DNA of 64,000 nt from Hemibagrus wyckioides (taxonomy: Eukaryota; Chordata; Actinopteri; Siluriformes; Bagridae): contig NC_080710.1 of NCBI RefSeq assembly GCF_019097595.1, positions 27,105,280-27,169,279 of the forward strand. The letters are read 5' to 3'. A program made the translations under genes and the position numbers. The stretch's first letter is position 1. Each line of letters begins with the position of its first letter. Below the pieces are notes generated by a model that saw only the letters and a list, made by a program, of their open reading frames with translations, had not been told where the DNA came from and did not search any database. This document shows, in pieces, positions 23,391-35,319 of this stretch.

Positions 23391-25190
23391 AATGTTTTTC
23401 ATGTAACTGAATTCGATTAATCTGCATTTCATTTTATATGTATACTTCTTATAACAACAGACATTGTCACCAAGCATCTTTGCAGAGGTGACCAGAGGAG
23501 ATATGAAGAAGAAGAAACCTTGAGAGGAAGCAGATGCAAAAAGGAACCCATCTTCTGTTGATCACATGGGACTGAGGTTTATAGCAAGGTTATGTAGCAA
23601 AATGAAATAATGATGTGACCTTAGAGCTTTAAGCAGAGGTTAGACTTTCTTATACTATTTGAATAGGAGAATGTTCTGCAATGAGCTTTTGAAAATGTGT
23701 CATTCGTTGGCCGATTATTTGTTCTCCTCAAATGATTACATACTAATCCAGTGGCACCATGGCCTTGGTTGAAGGTACTTGGAGCTGCACACAAATATGC
23801 CATTTTTCTACTGATAGACCAGATTAATGACCTGACCTTTCATTTCTGTGGAACAGAATGTGAGTGAAGGAAATGGAAGGGAAAGAGAAAGTTGATCATA
23901 GAGAAGAGTGGGATCGAATGAAGAAAAAAAAATAGAGGAAATACAAAATTGTTTGGAACAGGATGAGGAGTGCAAAGAGTCAGGTCAGCTTATATTTGAG
24001 CGAGAAAATGAGTGAGGAAGAACAGTGTGGAGGAGGCAGTGATTAATCCCTCTGCTGGCTCCTCTGGTCTGATGTTAGTGTAGCTGTTTTTAGGGCTGTG
24101 ATTGTTTTTCGGTGTGTGATTACACCATCCATGCATCACATTCCTCCAAAATGATGATTGATTGCAGCATAGCAACCACAGTAATCCACTTAGCATGGAC
24201 TTTTAATCTAAATCGCTATTATTTATGCACCTAATTTTGCTCCACATCATTCAGAGAAAGCCACGGGTAATCCATCTCTTCTTTTTTTTCCCTTTTTATG
24301 CTAATGCAACAGACTCTGGCCAGATATTGTATTCTTCATAAATAAGTCATGGATATCTGTAAATGCTCCAAGTGTGCACTGAGACACAGCTCTACACAGA
24401 ACAAGAATTGGAATCATCTAGCTGGTAAATGCGTGTGAAGCATGCGAGAGAAAGCCCCCGACAACCAGCTCAATGCAGTGCTTCATTATGTCACTGGGTT
24501 AGCATAGCTTCATTGACTCCAGTGACCTATTAGCAACACGAAACATCCATTCTAATTACAGCAGGGCTGCAGAAACGGGCTAGGATGTGGCTTGGGTATA
24601 TATAATGTTAGTCCTGATGATCCTCTGCAGAGGCTTTGTATCCTGGAGCCACGCTAACAGCCTCCTAGCAGTATGTCTCTCTGGAGATGTCGTTAGCACT
24701 CTGAGCTTGACTGTAGCTGCAGGCGTACGGCTCTTTGTAGTTAGCTAGCCAGCATAGCGCGGCATGTTATCCCACTCCTATCTTCACCATTAGACCCCGG
24801 GAAATGTGTACTCAGTCTTTTTCTGTCAATCAAGCTCTTGCACTGGCCCCTGGGCACAGATCAAGGTCTTCAACACCTCATCCATCAGCATGCAGTTCAG
24901 CCAGATTTCAAAGCTAACAGTCAGACATGACGCACTCCACTGACACAGACAACTCTTGGGCAGTCGCATGGGCATATAGAAACTGTTAAACTTCTGGAAC
25001 AAATGATCTGCTGCTATATTCTCACACGACATGCGGAGACAAGTGGAAAACTACAAACAACTGTAAGTCATGACGTAATAATTTGCTCTTTTATTTCATT
25101 TGCTTTTTGTTATCTAATCTGATTTGAATTTCAGAGCAGCAATGTCTGGTATGTATGCACTCAGTTATTCACTAAGTAAGAATTCTGAAG
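23391..25190. other. intronic DNA, no gene seen
   Basis: No recognised gene. 24000-24800 has mixed composition with several TAATTA/ATTA-type motifs, as in conserved non-coding elements; not testable here. Confidence 0.4.
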
Positions 25191-25385
25191 GCAATCCTTG
25201 TAACACTGGGCACCAGGACAGGATGCCAATCCTCTGCAGACACACAAGTTTATACACTGGTTCAATTGAGCATAGCCAAGCTACATGACAGCATTGAGAA
25301 CGTCCTCATAGTCAGTAATCTGAGCTCAGGATTGAACCATGGACACTGCAGCTGCAAGACTGGAACAGACCACTGCACCACTACT
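25191..25385 (-). mobile_element. decayed DANA/mermaid-like SINE
   Basis: AACACTGGGCACCAGGACAGG, GATGCCAATCCTCTGCAGAC and CTGAGCTCAGGATTGAACCATG occur in the order expected for this family on the minus strand. Confidence 0.58.
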
Positions 25386-25539
25386 ATAAATTCAACACTT
25401 CAAAAATGATAAATAATCCAAACCAAACTCTTTTTCTTGCAAGAATCAGCATTTGTAATTTAAAAAAAATGAAATAAAAACAAGACACTCATAAGATTTG
25501 TAAGAAGGAAGCAAGCAGATAATATTAGTCTGGCATGAA

Positions 25540-25790
25540 CGTTACATTTGTTTTCATCCAAAGCAACTTGCTTATTAAGCAGTTGAAGGTTAAAGGGCAA
25601 GAACCTAACCAGGGCAGCAGTGAGATCTGAACTTATAACCCTGTAGTTCACGGCCTTAACCACTGAGCCTCCACTTCCCTCATGATACAGAACCTCTGAA
25701 GCAGAGAAGCAGCAGGGCCTTGCTCAAGGGCATAACAGTGGCAGCATGAATGTGCCAGGGTTTGAACTCACAACCTTTTGACCAGTAGCA
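25540..25790 (-). mobile_element. two SINE fragments in tandem
   Basis: First fragment 25540-25685: ACATTTGTTTTCATCCAAAG tail, then GGCAGCAGTGAGATCTGAAC and the head GCCTTAACCACTGAGCCTCC (A-box in reverse). Second fragment about 25706-25785: GGGCCTTGCTCAAGGGC, ACAGTGGCAGC and GGGTTTGAACTCACAACC (B-box in reverse). Both point to the minus strand. Confidence 0.7.
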
Positions 25791-26219
25791 TTTCTTTGCA
25801 GAACTGCAACATTTGGTTGCTAATAATAGTGAAATCTATCCAACAAAACAAATCCGTCAGTGACTATTTCTGCACTGGCACATGAGCGGACAACTCAGTA
25901 AGAGCAATGAATAGCCTTGTGTTCATCAAAAGCCATGACTCACATTTACCTCAGGAGATGAGACTGATTGGAGGTGATGTTAACTTGTTTTTCATCATAA
26001 ACTTATAATCTTTTATTACGTGTCGCTAATGTTGAGCTTCCATAAGTAGATTAGGAGGTAAGAGGTCCGTTTCCTTGATATAGCCTGTCATCAAGGATAA
26101 TATTAAATCAGGTTAAAGTAATTCCAACTGAGATAATATAATGATGTCATTTCAGACTAACGTAAAAAGGATGATGTATATCAGAACAATGGACAATCAG
26201 TCATTTAATGAAGTTAATT
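25791..26219. other. intronic DNA, no gene seen
   Basis: No recognised gene or repeat. Confidence 0.4.
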
Positions 26220-26400
26220 CAGTGGAACCTCGCCATATGAATTAAATTCGTTCTAGAGGCGAGTTCTTAAGGCGGAAATTTGTATTGTGCAAAACGAATT
26301 TACCCATAAAAAATAATGTAAATGCAGATAATCCGTTCCAGCTACCCAAAAATATGACCAATATTACCAATACCAAGCGTATGTAAACTTTATGGCCGCT
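26220..26400. mobile_element. Tigger/mariner-like transposon terminus
   Basis: CAGTGGAACCTCGCCATATG followed by AATTCGTTCTAGAGGCGAG, CAAAACGAATTTACCCATAA and AATCCGTTCCAGC resembles the terminal region of TcMar-Tigger-like elements (CAGTGGTACCTCG...TTCGTTC...ATCCGTTCC). The opposite terminus was not found; the element may extend to about 26590. Confidence 0.5.
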
Positions 26401-26827
26401 TACAAAGAACTGACCCAAGCCAAGCATTCCATGTCAAGGGTCCTCACAGGAAGTCGTGCCACCAAGCTTGGGCTAAAAATAGAACAGAGCACCCACTCCA
26501 CCAATCTGTCAACAAAAAAACTCATCCTGAAGGCAACATACGTATCGTGGGTTGACTCTTTCGAAACAGCTTTCACCCGAGGTTAGCTACCAACTTTTAA
26601 ACTCATGTGAGCTCATTATACAGACCATTGAATGCACTCGATCATTCTCATGAGTTGAATTTTGCATGTTGATAGTGTTATAACTTGGCTATCAGGAAGC
26701 TGAATAGAATAGTGGACAAAAGTACAGGTCAGGCTAAAATGCTACCACCATCAGCAAGTACAAAAATAATTGAAATTCTGTTTAATACCACCTGCTCAGT
26801 TTGTAGAGACTTAATCCTGACTAATCC

Positions 26828-27022
26828 TTCATTTACATTTCTGGCATTTGGCAGATGCCCTTATCCCGAGCGACTTACAATTTATCTCATTTTATACAAC
26901 TGCGCAATCGAGGGTTAAGACTTCATTGCTCAAGGGCCCGGCAGTAGCAGCTTGGTGGATCTTGGATCTGAACTCACAACCTTCCGATAAGTAGTTCAGC
27001 ACCTTAGCTTCCACACCCCCCA
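26828..27022 (-). mobile_element. tRNA-derived SINE, nearly complete
   Basis: TCTGGCATTTGGCAGATGCCC, GAGCGACTTACAATTTATCT, CTCAAGGGCCCGGCAGTAGC, CTGAACTCACAACCTTCCG (B-box reversed) and CACCTTAGCTTCCACACCCC (A-box end) run in order on the minus strand. Same family as 47485. Confidence 0.83.
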
Positions 27023-27239
27023 TAATCTTGCTTAGAGCACCTTTAAGGTATAGCTAAACTTGCTATGACTTTGCTCCTGAATGTATCTCGTGAATGCATT
27101 ATAAGTAATCATATATTAATTCAGGAAAGTCTAACCTAAGAATACAAAAACCAAACTGTGATGGTCAGGCGACTCGGTCAGAGCATCAATAGACTAGTAT
27201 TCATTGTTTAGAACCTACCAATAGTGGTCTATATACATA

Positions 27240-27483
27240 CAGCTCTTGAAAGAAATGAGAGCACTGCCCAATCTCCAGATTTGAACCCTATTGAAAACCT
27301 CTGGAATGTCATCAAGAGGAAGCTGGATGTTATAGTTGTATTTTGAATTTAGGAGAAATATTGTCAGCAGTTCACAGAAAAATGAAACAAAACTGTTCAT
27401 CTCACCGATACACGAACCTGTAAGAAAAAAAAACATAAGAAACTGATTATTTTGCAGTGGTCTCTTATTTTTTCCCAGAGCTG
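27240..27483 (+). mobile_element. MITE derived from a Tc1-like transposon (244 bp)
   Basis: Left terminus CAGCTCTTGAAAGAAATGAGAG and right terminus CTCTTATTTTTTCCCAGAGCTG are imperfect inverted repeats, each flanked by TA (27238-27239 and 27484-27485), the Tc1/mariner target duplication. Inside, AATCTCCAGATTTGAACCCT then ATTGAAAACCTCTGGAATG encode SPDLNPIENLWN of the parent transposase, followed by GGAGAAATATTGTCAGCAGTT from its 3' end. Almost the whole transposase is deleted, so the copy is non-autonomous. Confidence 0.85.
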
Positions 27484-27589
27484 TATATGACTAATATTTC
27501 CACGAAACCACATAGATTTGTCACAATACTTCACAAATTGCTGGGCCACTGTATGAATGCATCTTTGTCACAACTGATCTGTGTTAAAA

Positions 27590-27850
27590 CAGAACAATCT
27601 GCAGAGTCTGCATGCGCTGGAAATTAGGTCACAGTGTTTGATGAATAATAGAGGCTATCTAACGAATATTCATTTGCTGACTTTGGCCAGTTGTCAAGTT
27701 CACTCCCACAGACGAGGCTCGTCTTCCTGCGTCTATACGCTCCTCTCAGGAAGAGGAATAAAGAGAATGACAGTGTCCCTGCTCTGTCCTTGCACAGCTA
27801 GACTATACATACAGTATGTGCGTGACGGCATGGACCGGAGAGGAACCTCA
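27590..27850. repeat. local duplication, copy 1
   Basis: Shares GGAAATTAGGTC, GTGTTTGAT.AATAATAGA, TTGCTGACT and downstream CCCTGTCCT-like/GTGACGGCA segments with the copy at 28365-28620, offset about 770 bp, same orientation. No coding sense. Confidence 0.6.
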
Positions 27851-28364
27851 ATGAACATCTTTAGCATCGCCCACACAGTCAATTGTTGTGTATTGTATTA
27901 AGAAACGAAGCTCAGGCTTTAAACTATACGAATAACACCTTGAATAAACGAAGCATATATTATATTCTGTGGTCTCCTGTGAGAAATATAATGTGATCTT
28001 CATGTTCCTGAAATAAAATAAAACCTCTGTTGTTATCTGAATGCAGATATCGTAAAAAAAAATCTGTCAGCAAATTTGTGCTTATAACATGCCTCAGAGG
28101 AATAAGCAAGGTTCACTATTTAAAAAACAAACGTGCTGCCTCAGGAAGCATATGCTAGCATATTATATTTTTACGCTGATTTCGGGAGTTTATGGAGAAG
28201 TCCGCAGCATGAGATAACATTTATTAATAATACAGCTCTTACAAATCAGCCGTCTTGATCTTTCTCACAGTGGAAACAGCTTGTGTGGTATAAGGACCCT
28301 CATTTCTACTGGGCCATTTATGAATAAATGAGTGGACGTTGCATATCTATCCTAGTTACAATAG

Positions 28365-28620
28365 ACAAACTTGCAAAGTCCACAAAAGTTGGAAATTAGG
28401 TCTGTGTTTGATTAATAATAGATGCTTTGTAATGAGTTTTGCTTGCTGACTCCAGAGGAGGAATCTAGACTTCCTTCATCACTATTCTCTTCTGAAGTGA
28501 GGTCTAGAGGAAGATGGCCATGTACCAGCCCTGTCCTGGCACTCTCATACTGGACATATGTGTGTGAAGGCACGGCGCCGGGAAAACACATGGAGAGGTC
28601 CAGCTCAAGGCATGGCTCAT
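28365..28620. repeat. local duplication, copy 2
   Basis: Diverged direct copy of 27590-27850: GGAAATTAGG at 28391 matches 27619, followed in order by GTGTTTGATTAATAATAGA, CTTGCTGACTCC and CTGTCCTGGCA. Confidence 0.6.
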
Positions 28621-29716
28621 TGCGTAAGCATGTTCATACACACAGAGGAGCCAAGGGAAGGTGCCCTTTGTCCATATCATCAAAGGCAGAATGTAAGCAG
28701 CAGGGGGTCTTTACAACCAGAGGCTAAAATAGCCCCCACACTGGGATACAATCCCACATGCACACAGTGGGCAAGGACAAGGAATAGCTACACTAACACT
28801 TATTATGCTCAATAATGTCTAAAAAGGCATTTCATTTTCTTTCCTCATTAAAATATGATATTAAAAAATCCTCCTATGATTCAAGATACTCAAAATTTAA
28901 GTATAAATATTTAATAAAGTGGTATAATGTTACAGCTTCAATACAGCACTGTGCCTGGAATTCATACTTCTAAGTCACTTCACCCCTGTCATAAGATCTG
29001 CTGCCATTTAACTTTATTTCTCACAAAAGATTTAGAAAACAGCAGTTACTTGTTACAGGGAGTGTGCATTAATTGCTTCAGACAGATCTCTTTAATAAGT
29101 TAAAGTCACATTCTATGAACTTTTTTCAGTCTAGTAACTATAACTTACCTATAGCTCCAAAAACCTCATTAAGACACCATGGAAACTGGTACACGGCTGA
29201 TATATACCGAAAGTTCCCGGAGAACCGGAATTAATTCTCTAAAAGCTTGTGGCCAGAAAAGTAAAAAGGATATTGATATCTGATATCTAATTAAGTATAA
29301 CGGCATACATGTGTTGACTTAATTAGCTTCATTATGGGTGCACCGTTTTACGAGTATTATTAATTTCTCGATATGTTGAAGTGACCTATCTGAAATCGGA
29401 TAACGATTGCACGTAAACACATTCACTATATGAACACTTCGTGAAAAATGAAACCGACAGAAATAATCCACTTTATGTGAAATATATTTATCAAACCTGA
29501 TATATCCAAGAGTCCCTACTCAAACATCAACAGTGCGGTTGCATGTAACATGATCACTGGAGGAAAGCCAAATTGACTTTGATAATAAAATCAAATCTAT
29601 GGGAATGAGGAAAGTAAAGCCGTTTAGCATCTCTGCCTATTTTGCTGACAGAAGTCTTCCCTGGTGTTTAATTACAAAATTCAATATCACAGTAAAGTAG
29701 TTTTGGGATGAGTGGC

Positions 29717-29719
<3 letters not shown>
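28621..29719. other. intronic DNA, no gene seen
   Basis: No recognised gene or repeat. Confidence 0.4.

Positions 29720-29756
<37 letters not shown>
29720..29756. repeat. (CT)n microsatellite
   Basis: Perfect CT tract of about 18 copies. Confidence 0.96.
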
Positions 29757-29759
<3 letters not shown>

Positions 29760-30650
29760 ATTGGTGTAACAGAGGTGAGATTATAAACCATTACCTTGAA
29801 TGAAACAGGGGAACTTTAATACCCGTGTGCATCTCCTGTCAGCGCCTCTAGCTTTACAGATGTAATGAGATTTGGCATCGAGCTGTGAGAGTCATTAAAA
29901 AAAGCCATCTGATTCCAGTGCTCACTGCATATAGTCGTTGCCCCTCTGCCCAGTCCAAAGCGTAAGCTCCTTAACTTTTACACACTTTCTGTTTACACTG
30001 TGCTCCTCCTTTTGGCTGGCTTAGTTACATAAACAGCTGGAGAGGCCTACTCACCAAATTATCATTTCCCTAATGGATTTTAACTGTTGAGTGGTTGCCA
30101 TTAAACATTTTTATCAACATGTGAAGAGCTTTTCAGCTTTGCTCTTTAACACTTGTACACTTTGGATGTTGCAAGCTTGAATCTCGGCATATCATAATTC
30201 ATAAAACGTAAAAAAAAAAAGTAGCTGTTTTGATCAAGAGTGTGGCAAAACGTGGGTTTTGATTTGCCGGTGTTTAAAAAAGATTTTAACTTCGATACTG
30301 TACTAATATCGTCTTGAACTCGATTCGAATTTAGCAGATTAATTGTTGAAATGATGTTTTCTCTAGAAAAACAAGTGTAATGTTTATGTTGCATGACAGG
30401 ATTTTTTATTTGCCTCTCCTACAACAGAACAAAACAAAACAAAACAACAAAAACAAATCAGCAGGACAAGAAGGAAGGTAGCAGAGATTCGATGTGAAAA
30501 TATCATGACATCTGTATTTGGCTGAAAACAATGGCCCTTTCTAAGGGCAGGACAGTCTCATGTGATCGAATGCTATTGTGAAACTAATCTTAAGGGTTTT
30601 TAGTTGTCGCTCAGAGGGATCTCTTGAAAATTAGAAATAAAATCTCTCCA
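29757..30650. other. intronic DNA, candidate conserved non-coding segment
   Basis: 29780-30110 has a balanced composition with blocks such as TGTAATGAGATTTGGCATCG, TTACATAAACAGCTGG and CCCTAATGGATTTTAACTG that look like a vertebrate conserved non-coding element rather than repeat or decaying intron. This is an impression only. A (AAAAC)n run lies at 30428-30447. Confidence 0.35.
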
Positions 30651-30654
30651 TCCA

Positions 30655-30945
30655 TGTTCAGTACTGCTCATCCCACACAGGGCCGGTGTGAATTTGGAGT
30701 CTATCCCAGGCGGGAGACATCCTGGACAGGGTGCCATCCTTTTACAGGATAAAAATCACACCCACATTCACACACTACGGACAATTTAGAGATGCCAATC
30801 AGCCTACAGCATGTGTCCTTGGATTTGAGAAGGAAACTGGAGAACCTGGATGAAACCCCCAATGCATGGGGCTTAACACTCTGGAATTGAACCCCCAACC
30901 CTTGTGGTGCAAGTAAATGTGCCAACCAGTTAGGCACCATGGTTC
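30655..30945 (-). mobile_element. DANA/mermaid-like SINE
   Basis: GGAGTCTATCCCAGGCGGGAG, GACAGGGTGCCATCC, CACATTCACACACTACGGAC, AATTTAGAGATGCCAATCAGCC, AACTGGAGAACCTGGATGAAAC and TTGAACCCCCAACCC (B-box reversed) occur in family order on the minus strand. Confidence 0.72.
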
Positions 30946-31069
30946 TAATAGACCAAGAATTAAACTAAAACTCCAAAATCAGAACATTAATTAATCCCCT
31001 GTAGATTCCCTCCCGAATCCCCTTCTTTTTTTAGTTATCTTTATCATTAGGAAATTGAAATACAATCTA

Positions 31070-31350
31070 CAGTGCAGGGGGTAGCAATACCGACACACAC
31101 CTACAGGGTCCTTCGTTCAGTCCTGAGCAAGTTCTCTGTATGTGTACGCTTCCTCTGGGTTCCCTGGTCTCCTCCCACCTAGATGCATGTAGGTGGATTG
31201 GCTCTACTACGTTGCCCCTAGGTGTAAATAACTGTGTGTTTGTGTGTGTGTGTGTGTGTGTATAATGCCCTGCAGTGAACAGGGAATGGGCAACTCATCT
31301 GGGGTGCTTCACTCCCAGTGTTCCTGAGATCAACCTCAACACTGACTAGG
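31070..31350 (+). mobile_element. DANA/mermaid-like SINE, opposite orientation
   Basis: Plus-strand order: GTACGCTTCCTCTGGGTTCC, CTCCTCCCACCTAGATGCATG, GTAGGTGGATTGGCTCTACTA, TTGCCCCTAGGTGTAAAT, a (GT)n at 31229-31262, ATAATGCCCTGCAGTGAACAGG and CACTCCCAGTGTTCCTGAG. It lies 125 bp from a copy in the opposite orientation. Confidence 0.72.
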
Positions 31351-31981
31351 AGGACTGAAGAAAAAAAACACTTCTAGATGGCAACAAATCAAACACTATA
31401 TACTTAAAGTATAAGACAAAGTCTAAATATGTCTTACACTCTTTGTAGCATCATGCACAGAGAATGGTGATTGTTTCTAATATATATTTTTTTACATCCT
31501 GAGTGTATTTAAATCTGTGCCAGGGATAATTCTGGAAAGGTCTCTCTCAGTGAGACGCAGACAAATGCCACAGCCTTTTCTCTTTCCTGCCTGACACGGC
31601 GGGCCTGACAGAGGTAGAGATTTCTGTCTCGCTCCAAGGAAAGCGGAGTGACACACTAAGCCTCCAGTGTTTCGCCATGCTGCCAGAAATTTGCACCACG
31701 GACCTCAAAGTCCAAACTCATTATGCGCAGTGTTGCCTCTCACCTGGGGCGATGAGGGGCCCGTCTGCTGTACGTGAGCTCCAACTCCCCAAAACATTCA
31801 GCCAAACACTCCCAAACAAACACAAACACACACACACACACACTTTATAGGGCTGGGAATTCAGACAGATCTAATAAACTCACCATGGAAACAAGACATG
31901 TATTTTATATAAGGGAAATGTCTTTAACTCTTGGAGAAAAAAAAAAAAATAAATAGATGAACTAAAATAATAATAATAATA

Positions 31982-31990
<9 letters not shown>
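31351..31990. other. intronic DNA, no gene seen
   Basis: No gene; short (CA)n at 31818-31842 and A-rich tracts. Confidence 0.4.

Positions 31991-32060
<70 letters not shown>
31991..32060. repeat. (TA)n microsatellite
   Basis: TA tract of about 35 copies with one TTTA interruption near 32047, preceded by poly-A and AAT repeats. Confidence 0.96.
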
Positions 32061-32408
32061 AAGATAATATATTGCATGAAGTGAGAATATTATCAAGTGT
32101 TTATATCAATTAAATCAGACACCCAAACTATTTATGCATTATTTTTTCAATTTTACCATTTTATTAATACATAAATATAAAATAAATATTACTGAACTGA
32201 TCCTACAACAAAACAAAACAAAACAAAAACTGTACAAGTGCTGAAGCGGTCCAGTTTTTGTTATGATACGATGTACAGTATATTATATTGATGTAGTGCA
32301 AGGAGTCTCAGCGATCTATAACAGTTATGATGCTTTGCAAAGTTTCCCAGCGAGGGAAAGTCTTCAGTAGCGGGAACTCTCACTGAAAGATGACATGCTG
32401 TGTTTTAG
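32061..32408. other. intronic DNA, no gene seen
   Basis: AT-rich; an (AAAAC)n run at 32210-32229. Confidence 0.4.
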
Positions 32409-32433
32409 AAAGAGAGAGACAGAGAGAGAGAGT

Positions 32434-32495
<62 letters not shown>
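32409..32495. repeat. (GA)n microsatellite
   Basis: Interrupted GA tract (ACAG and GTGG interruptions) of about 43 units; gives a spurious Arg-Glu frame. Confidence 0.96.
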
Positions 32496-32499
<4 letters not shown>

Positions 32500-33626
32500 T
32501 TTTACTTCCTTTGGAGTGCCAGTATTTATATTAACACATAATTTGTATTCTATCATCTCCATGTTCCTATACAGACACCCACGACTGGATAAATTCAGTA
32601 ACATTCTGCATTCTAACCACTAACACAGCCAGCCTTGAGCTACTGAACTCAGCTAATCAAGGTCAGACAACAAGGCTGTAAAGTCTTATTTATATTTAAT
32701 CAGGTAATGGAACGTGAACTTGTGTGGGAAGGCCAATGTTAAAGTAATGTTAAGGAACCACGGGTAGCAGGATGTGCAAATTCTCTTAATTGAGTCTTTG
32801 AGAATTGTTTCACAATTCACGGTTCAGTTTTATAGCATGTTGCTCGAACAGGGTCACCTGTACTCATTCTACACAGAGATATGGTCAAAACCTGAAAACT
32901 ACAAATAAAACTTGTATATAAAACTAGGAGGTAAAAGGCAAGCAGGTAGAAGATATAACTAAAAGACACATGTAGAGATAAGACATACAATCTTCTGAAT
33001 TTTACATACATGCTATTAGACACGTTTCACCTGTAGTATGTGCTTCTTATTTTCCAGTTAATTTTTGCATTTTTTATTCTCACATGATTCATTTGTTGTC
33101 AAATGTCCCTTTTTAAAATATATATATATTTTTTTTAAATTATTAACTTCCTAATACTTTAAGCCCATAATTCATCTATTGGGATTTATTTTTTTTAGTT
33201 GCAAATAATTCAGAGATTTTCATGTAATTGTTTTAGGCAGGATTCATTTATTTTCATGTCACTTTATTCTGACATGATTCATTTATTTTCATTTAATTTT
33301 TTCAAACAATTTGTTTATTTTCCATGTCAGCCCCCCCCCCCCAAACCCCCCACATGATTCTTGATTCATCTATTGTCTCATAGGTTTTACCTTTATTACT
33401 TATTATTTACTCAGTGTCAAATCGCTTTCTTTCACATGTGCAATTTCAGGGCATAATGAGGAAATGCACATCATTTTTGAACAGAAAACACATGACTACA
33501 TGTGAAATGGATGAGATTTCTCCAGAAGTGCATAAAAAAAAAACTAGGAGCCTTAATTATTAGGCAATGAGAAATGTTTCAAATTCGACTTGCAGTGACA
33601 ACACTTGCATGCAAGACTTCACTGAA
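32496..33626. other. intronic DNA, no gene seen
   Basis: AT-rich. 33230-33365 repeats a CATGATTC(A/T)TTTATTTTCATGT motif three or four times at irregular spacing and contains a 12-base C run at 33331-33342. Confidence 0.45.
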
Positions 33627-33687
<61 letters not shown>

Positions 33688-33695
33688 CACACACA
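33627..33695. repeat. compound (TC)n(AC)n microsatellite
   Basis: TC tract at 33627-33651 switching directly to an AC tract with one GC interruption. Confidence 0.97.
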
Positions 33696-34250
33696 TCCTC
33701 AGGGCTGAGGGGGAATGAGGCTCGGCAAAGCGTCAAGTGTCTATCAAACGTGGCATCTGCTGCACCATATTTCAAGCACCACATCCCTGATGCATTTAGA
33801 GCAGCTATGTGCATGTTTTATTAATTTGAAAGAATGATAATAACATCTTCACAAAGCAAACATGTTTATCATTCACAGTGGAGGAACAGCACATTTTCCC
33901 AGGATATAAAAAGTATCAGAAATCCATGTAATTAGGGGGTCCAGAGTGTCTCTGAGCTCTCCATATCACATCAGGGGACACGCAGATCCCGATGAAGCCA
34001 CAGCCATCCGTGACCAGGAATCGGAGAGAGAATAATTGGCCGTGCTCTTCAGATAGCAGTGCTTTCTCCTCAACCTCAGCGACAATCATGCAAGAGTAAG
34101 CTCATTTATACAGAATAAGGAAGTTAGCACTCTTCTCCATGTGCAGTCTTCGTATGACGGCACTTCTCAGAGATACAGCGGCTTCACGCGAGGGAGCATA
34201 CGACCCTTTCAGACTGACAGGAGACTTAACTAATAGGTGGGAAGCATGAC
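33696..34250. other. intronic DNA, no gene seen
   Basis: No recognised gene; 33950-34210 has mixed composition. Confidence 0.4.
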
Positions 34251-34720
34251 AAATAAAATTCATCTCATTAAACTCAGTTCATGGGAAAGGAGAAAGAAAG
34301 GAATTTGCATGCAGTAGTTTCACACCATGTTCATCTGAACTTTGTCCTTCGCATATCTCCAAAGCGTGAGCTAATAAAAAAACAAGATACAGGGAGGTTC
34401 ATCTGTATTTTCTAAAATATGCAAATAAAACTACAAAATAAAAGCACCAGTAATTGATAAGAATCACCATAGGTGCTCCCCGATTATTAATTCTGATAAA
34501 ATTATAATAATAACTAATTTAAATAAAGATGCTGGGGAAAAGGTACAGCTTTAAATTATTCACTCTCATTTCTACATTTATACTAACTTGTACAGGAAGT
34601 TCACAAAATTCATCCAGAGATGTCAAATTACATTTATTAATGGTAAATTAATGACTGCATGGATTTCACCAAGGATCCAAGACGCTGAGTCTAACTAACA
34701 TCTTTATTCCTAAACATGAT
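34250..34720. repeat. dispersed duplication, copy 1
   Basis: Shares, in order, ATTCATCTCATTAAACTCAG, GGAATTTGCATGCAGTAG, GTTCATCTGAACTTTGT and AATCTCCAAAG-like segments with 41590-42150. More weakly, AACTAACATCTTTATTCCTAA at 34692 matches 42113. Not a family I recognise. Confidence 0.55.
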
Positions 34721-35319
34721 AACTCTGAACTATCACATAACTAGCTGAATGCTAATAGCATCAGTGGCCTATGCACTCTTGCTTTAAACCCATTTAATTG
34801 CTGGGTGACTAAATGATACCTGAATTATTAACATTGTCAGTTTTGTCGACTAATAGTTGCGACAATTAGGAACTGGTTCCTGGATGTGTTTTTAGGACAT
34901 CTTGTGACATTTGGATATTTTTTTAAGACACAACCTGTTTACTTGAGTCTCCACCTATTTGTGAAAATACATCATCATAGCAAGTTTGTTTCACACGGAT
35001 GAGTTCCTTCCGAACCATGGAACAGTTTGACAACTTCATTTTGACAACTCACCCTTCTCCTGTATGCGGATTCCTTGCTAAATGATTCTCATTACTGTTT
35101 ATTTAGTTGATATTCATTTAATTAGTGCTTCTTTGCTTTTGTCTGACACTGATTAAAAGCTTGAGTAAAGCAGTTTGTTCAAATATTCTTCGTGTATATA
35201 GATATAATTCAAATTTATTCGACATTACAGTCACTTGTGCTATTAATTAATTCTTCACTCAAACTCATCTAGAAGCGTTTTCTATTTCCTCTGCAGACCA
35301 CGACTGCTTTCTCACTCAC
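34721..35319. other. intronic DNA, no gene seen
   Basis: No recognised gene or repeat. Confidence 0.4.

Noticed and set aside
32390..32623. Arg/Glu-rich plus-strand frame
   Set aside because: Translation of the (GA)n microsatellite.
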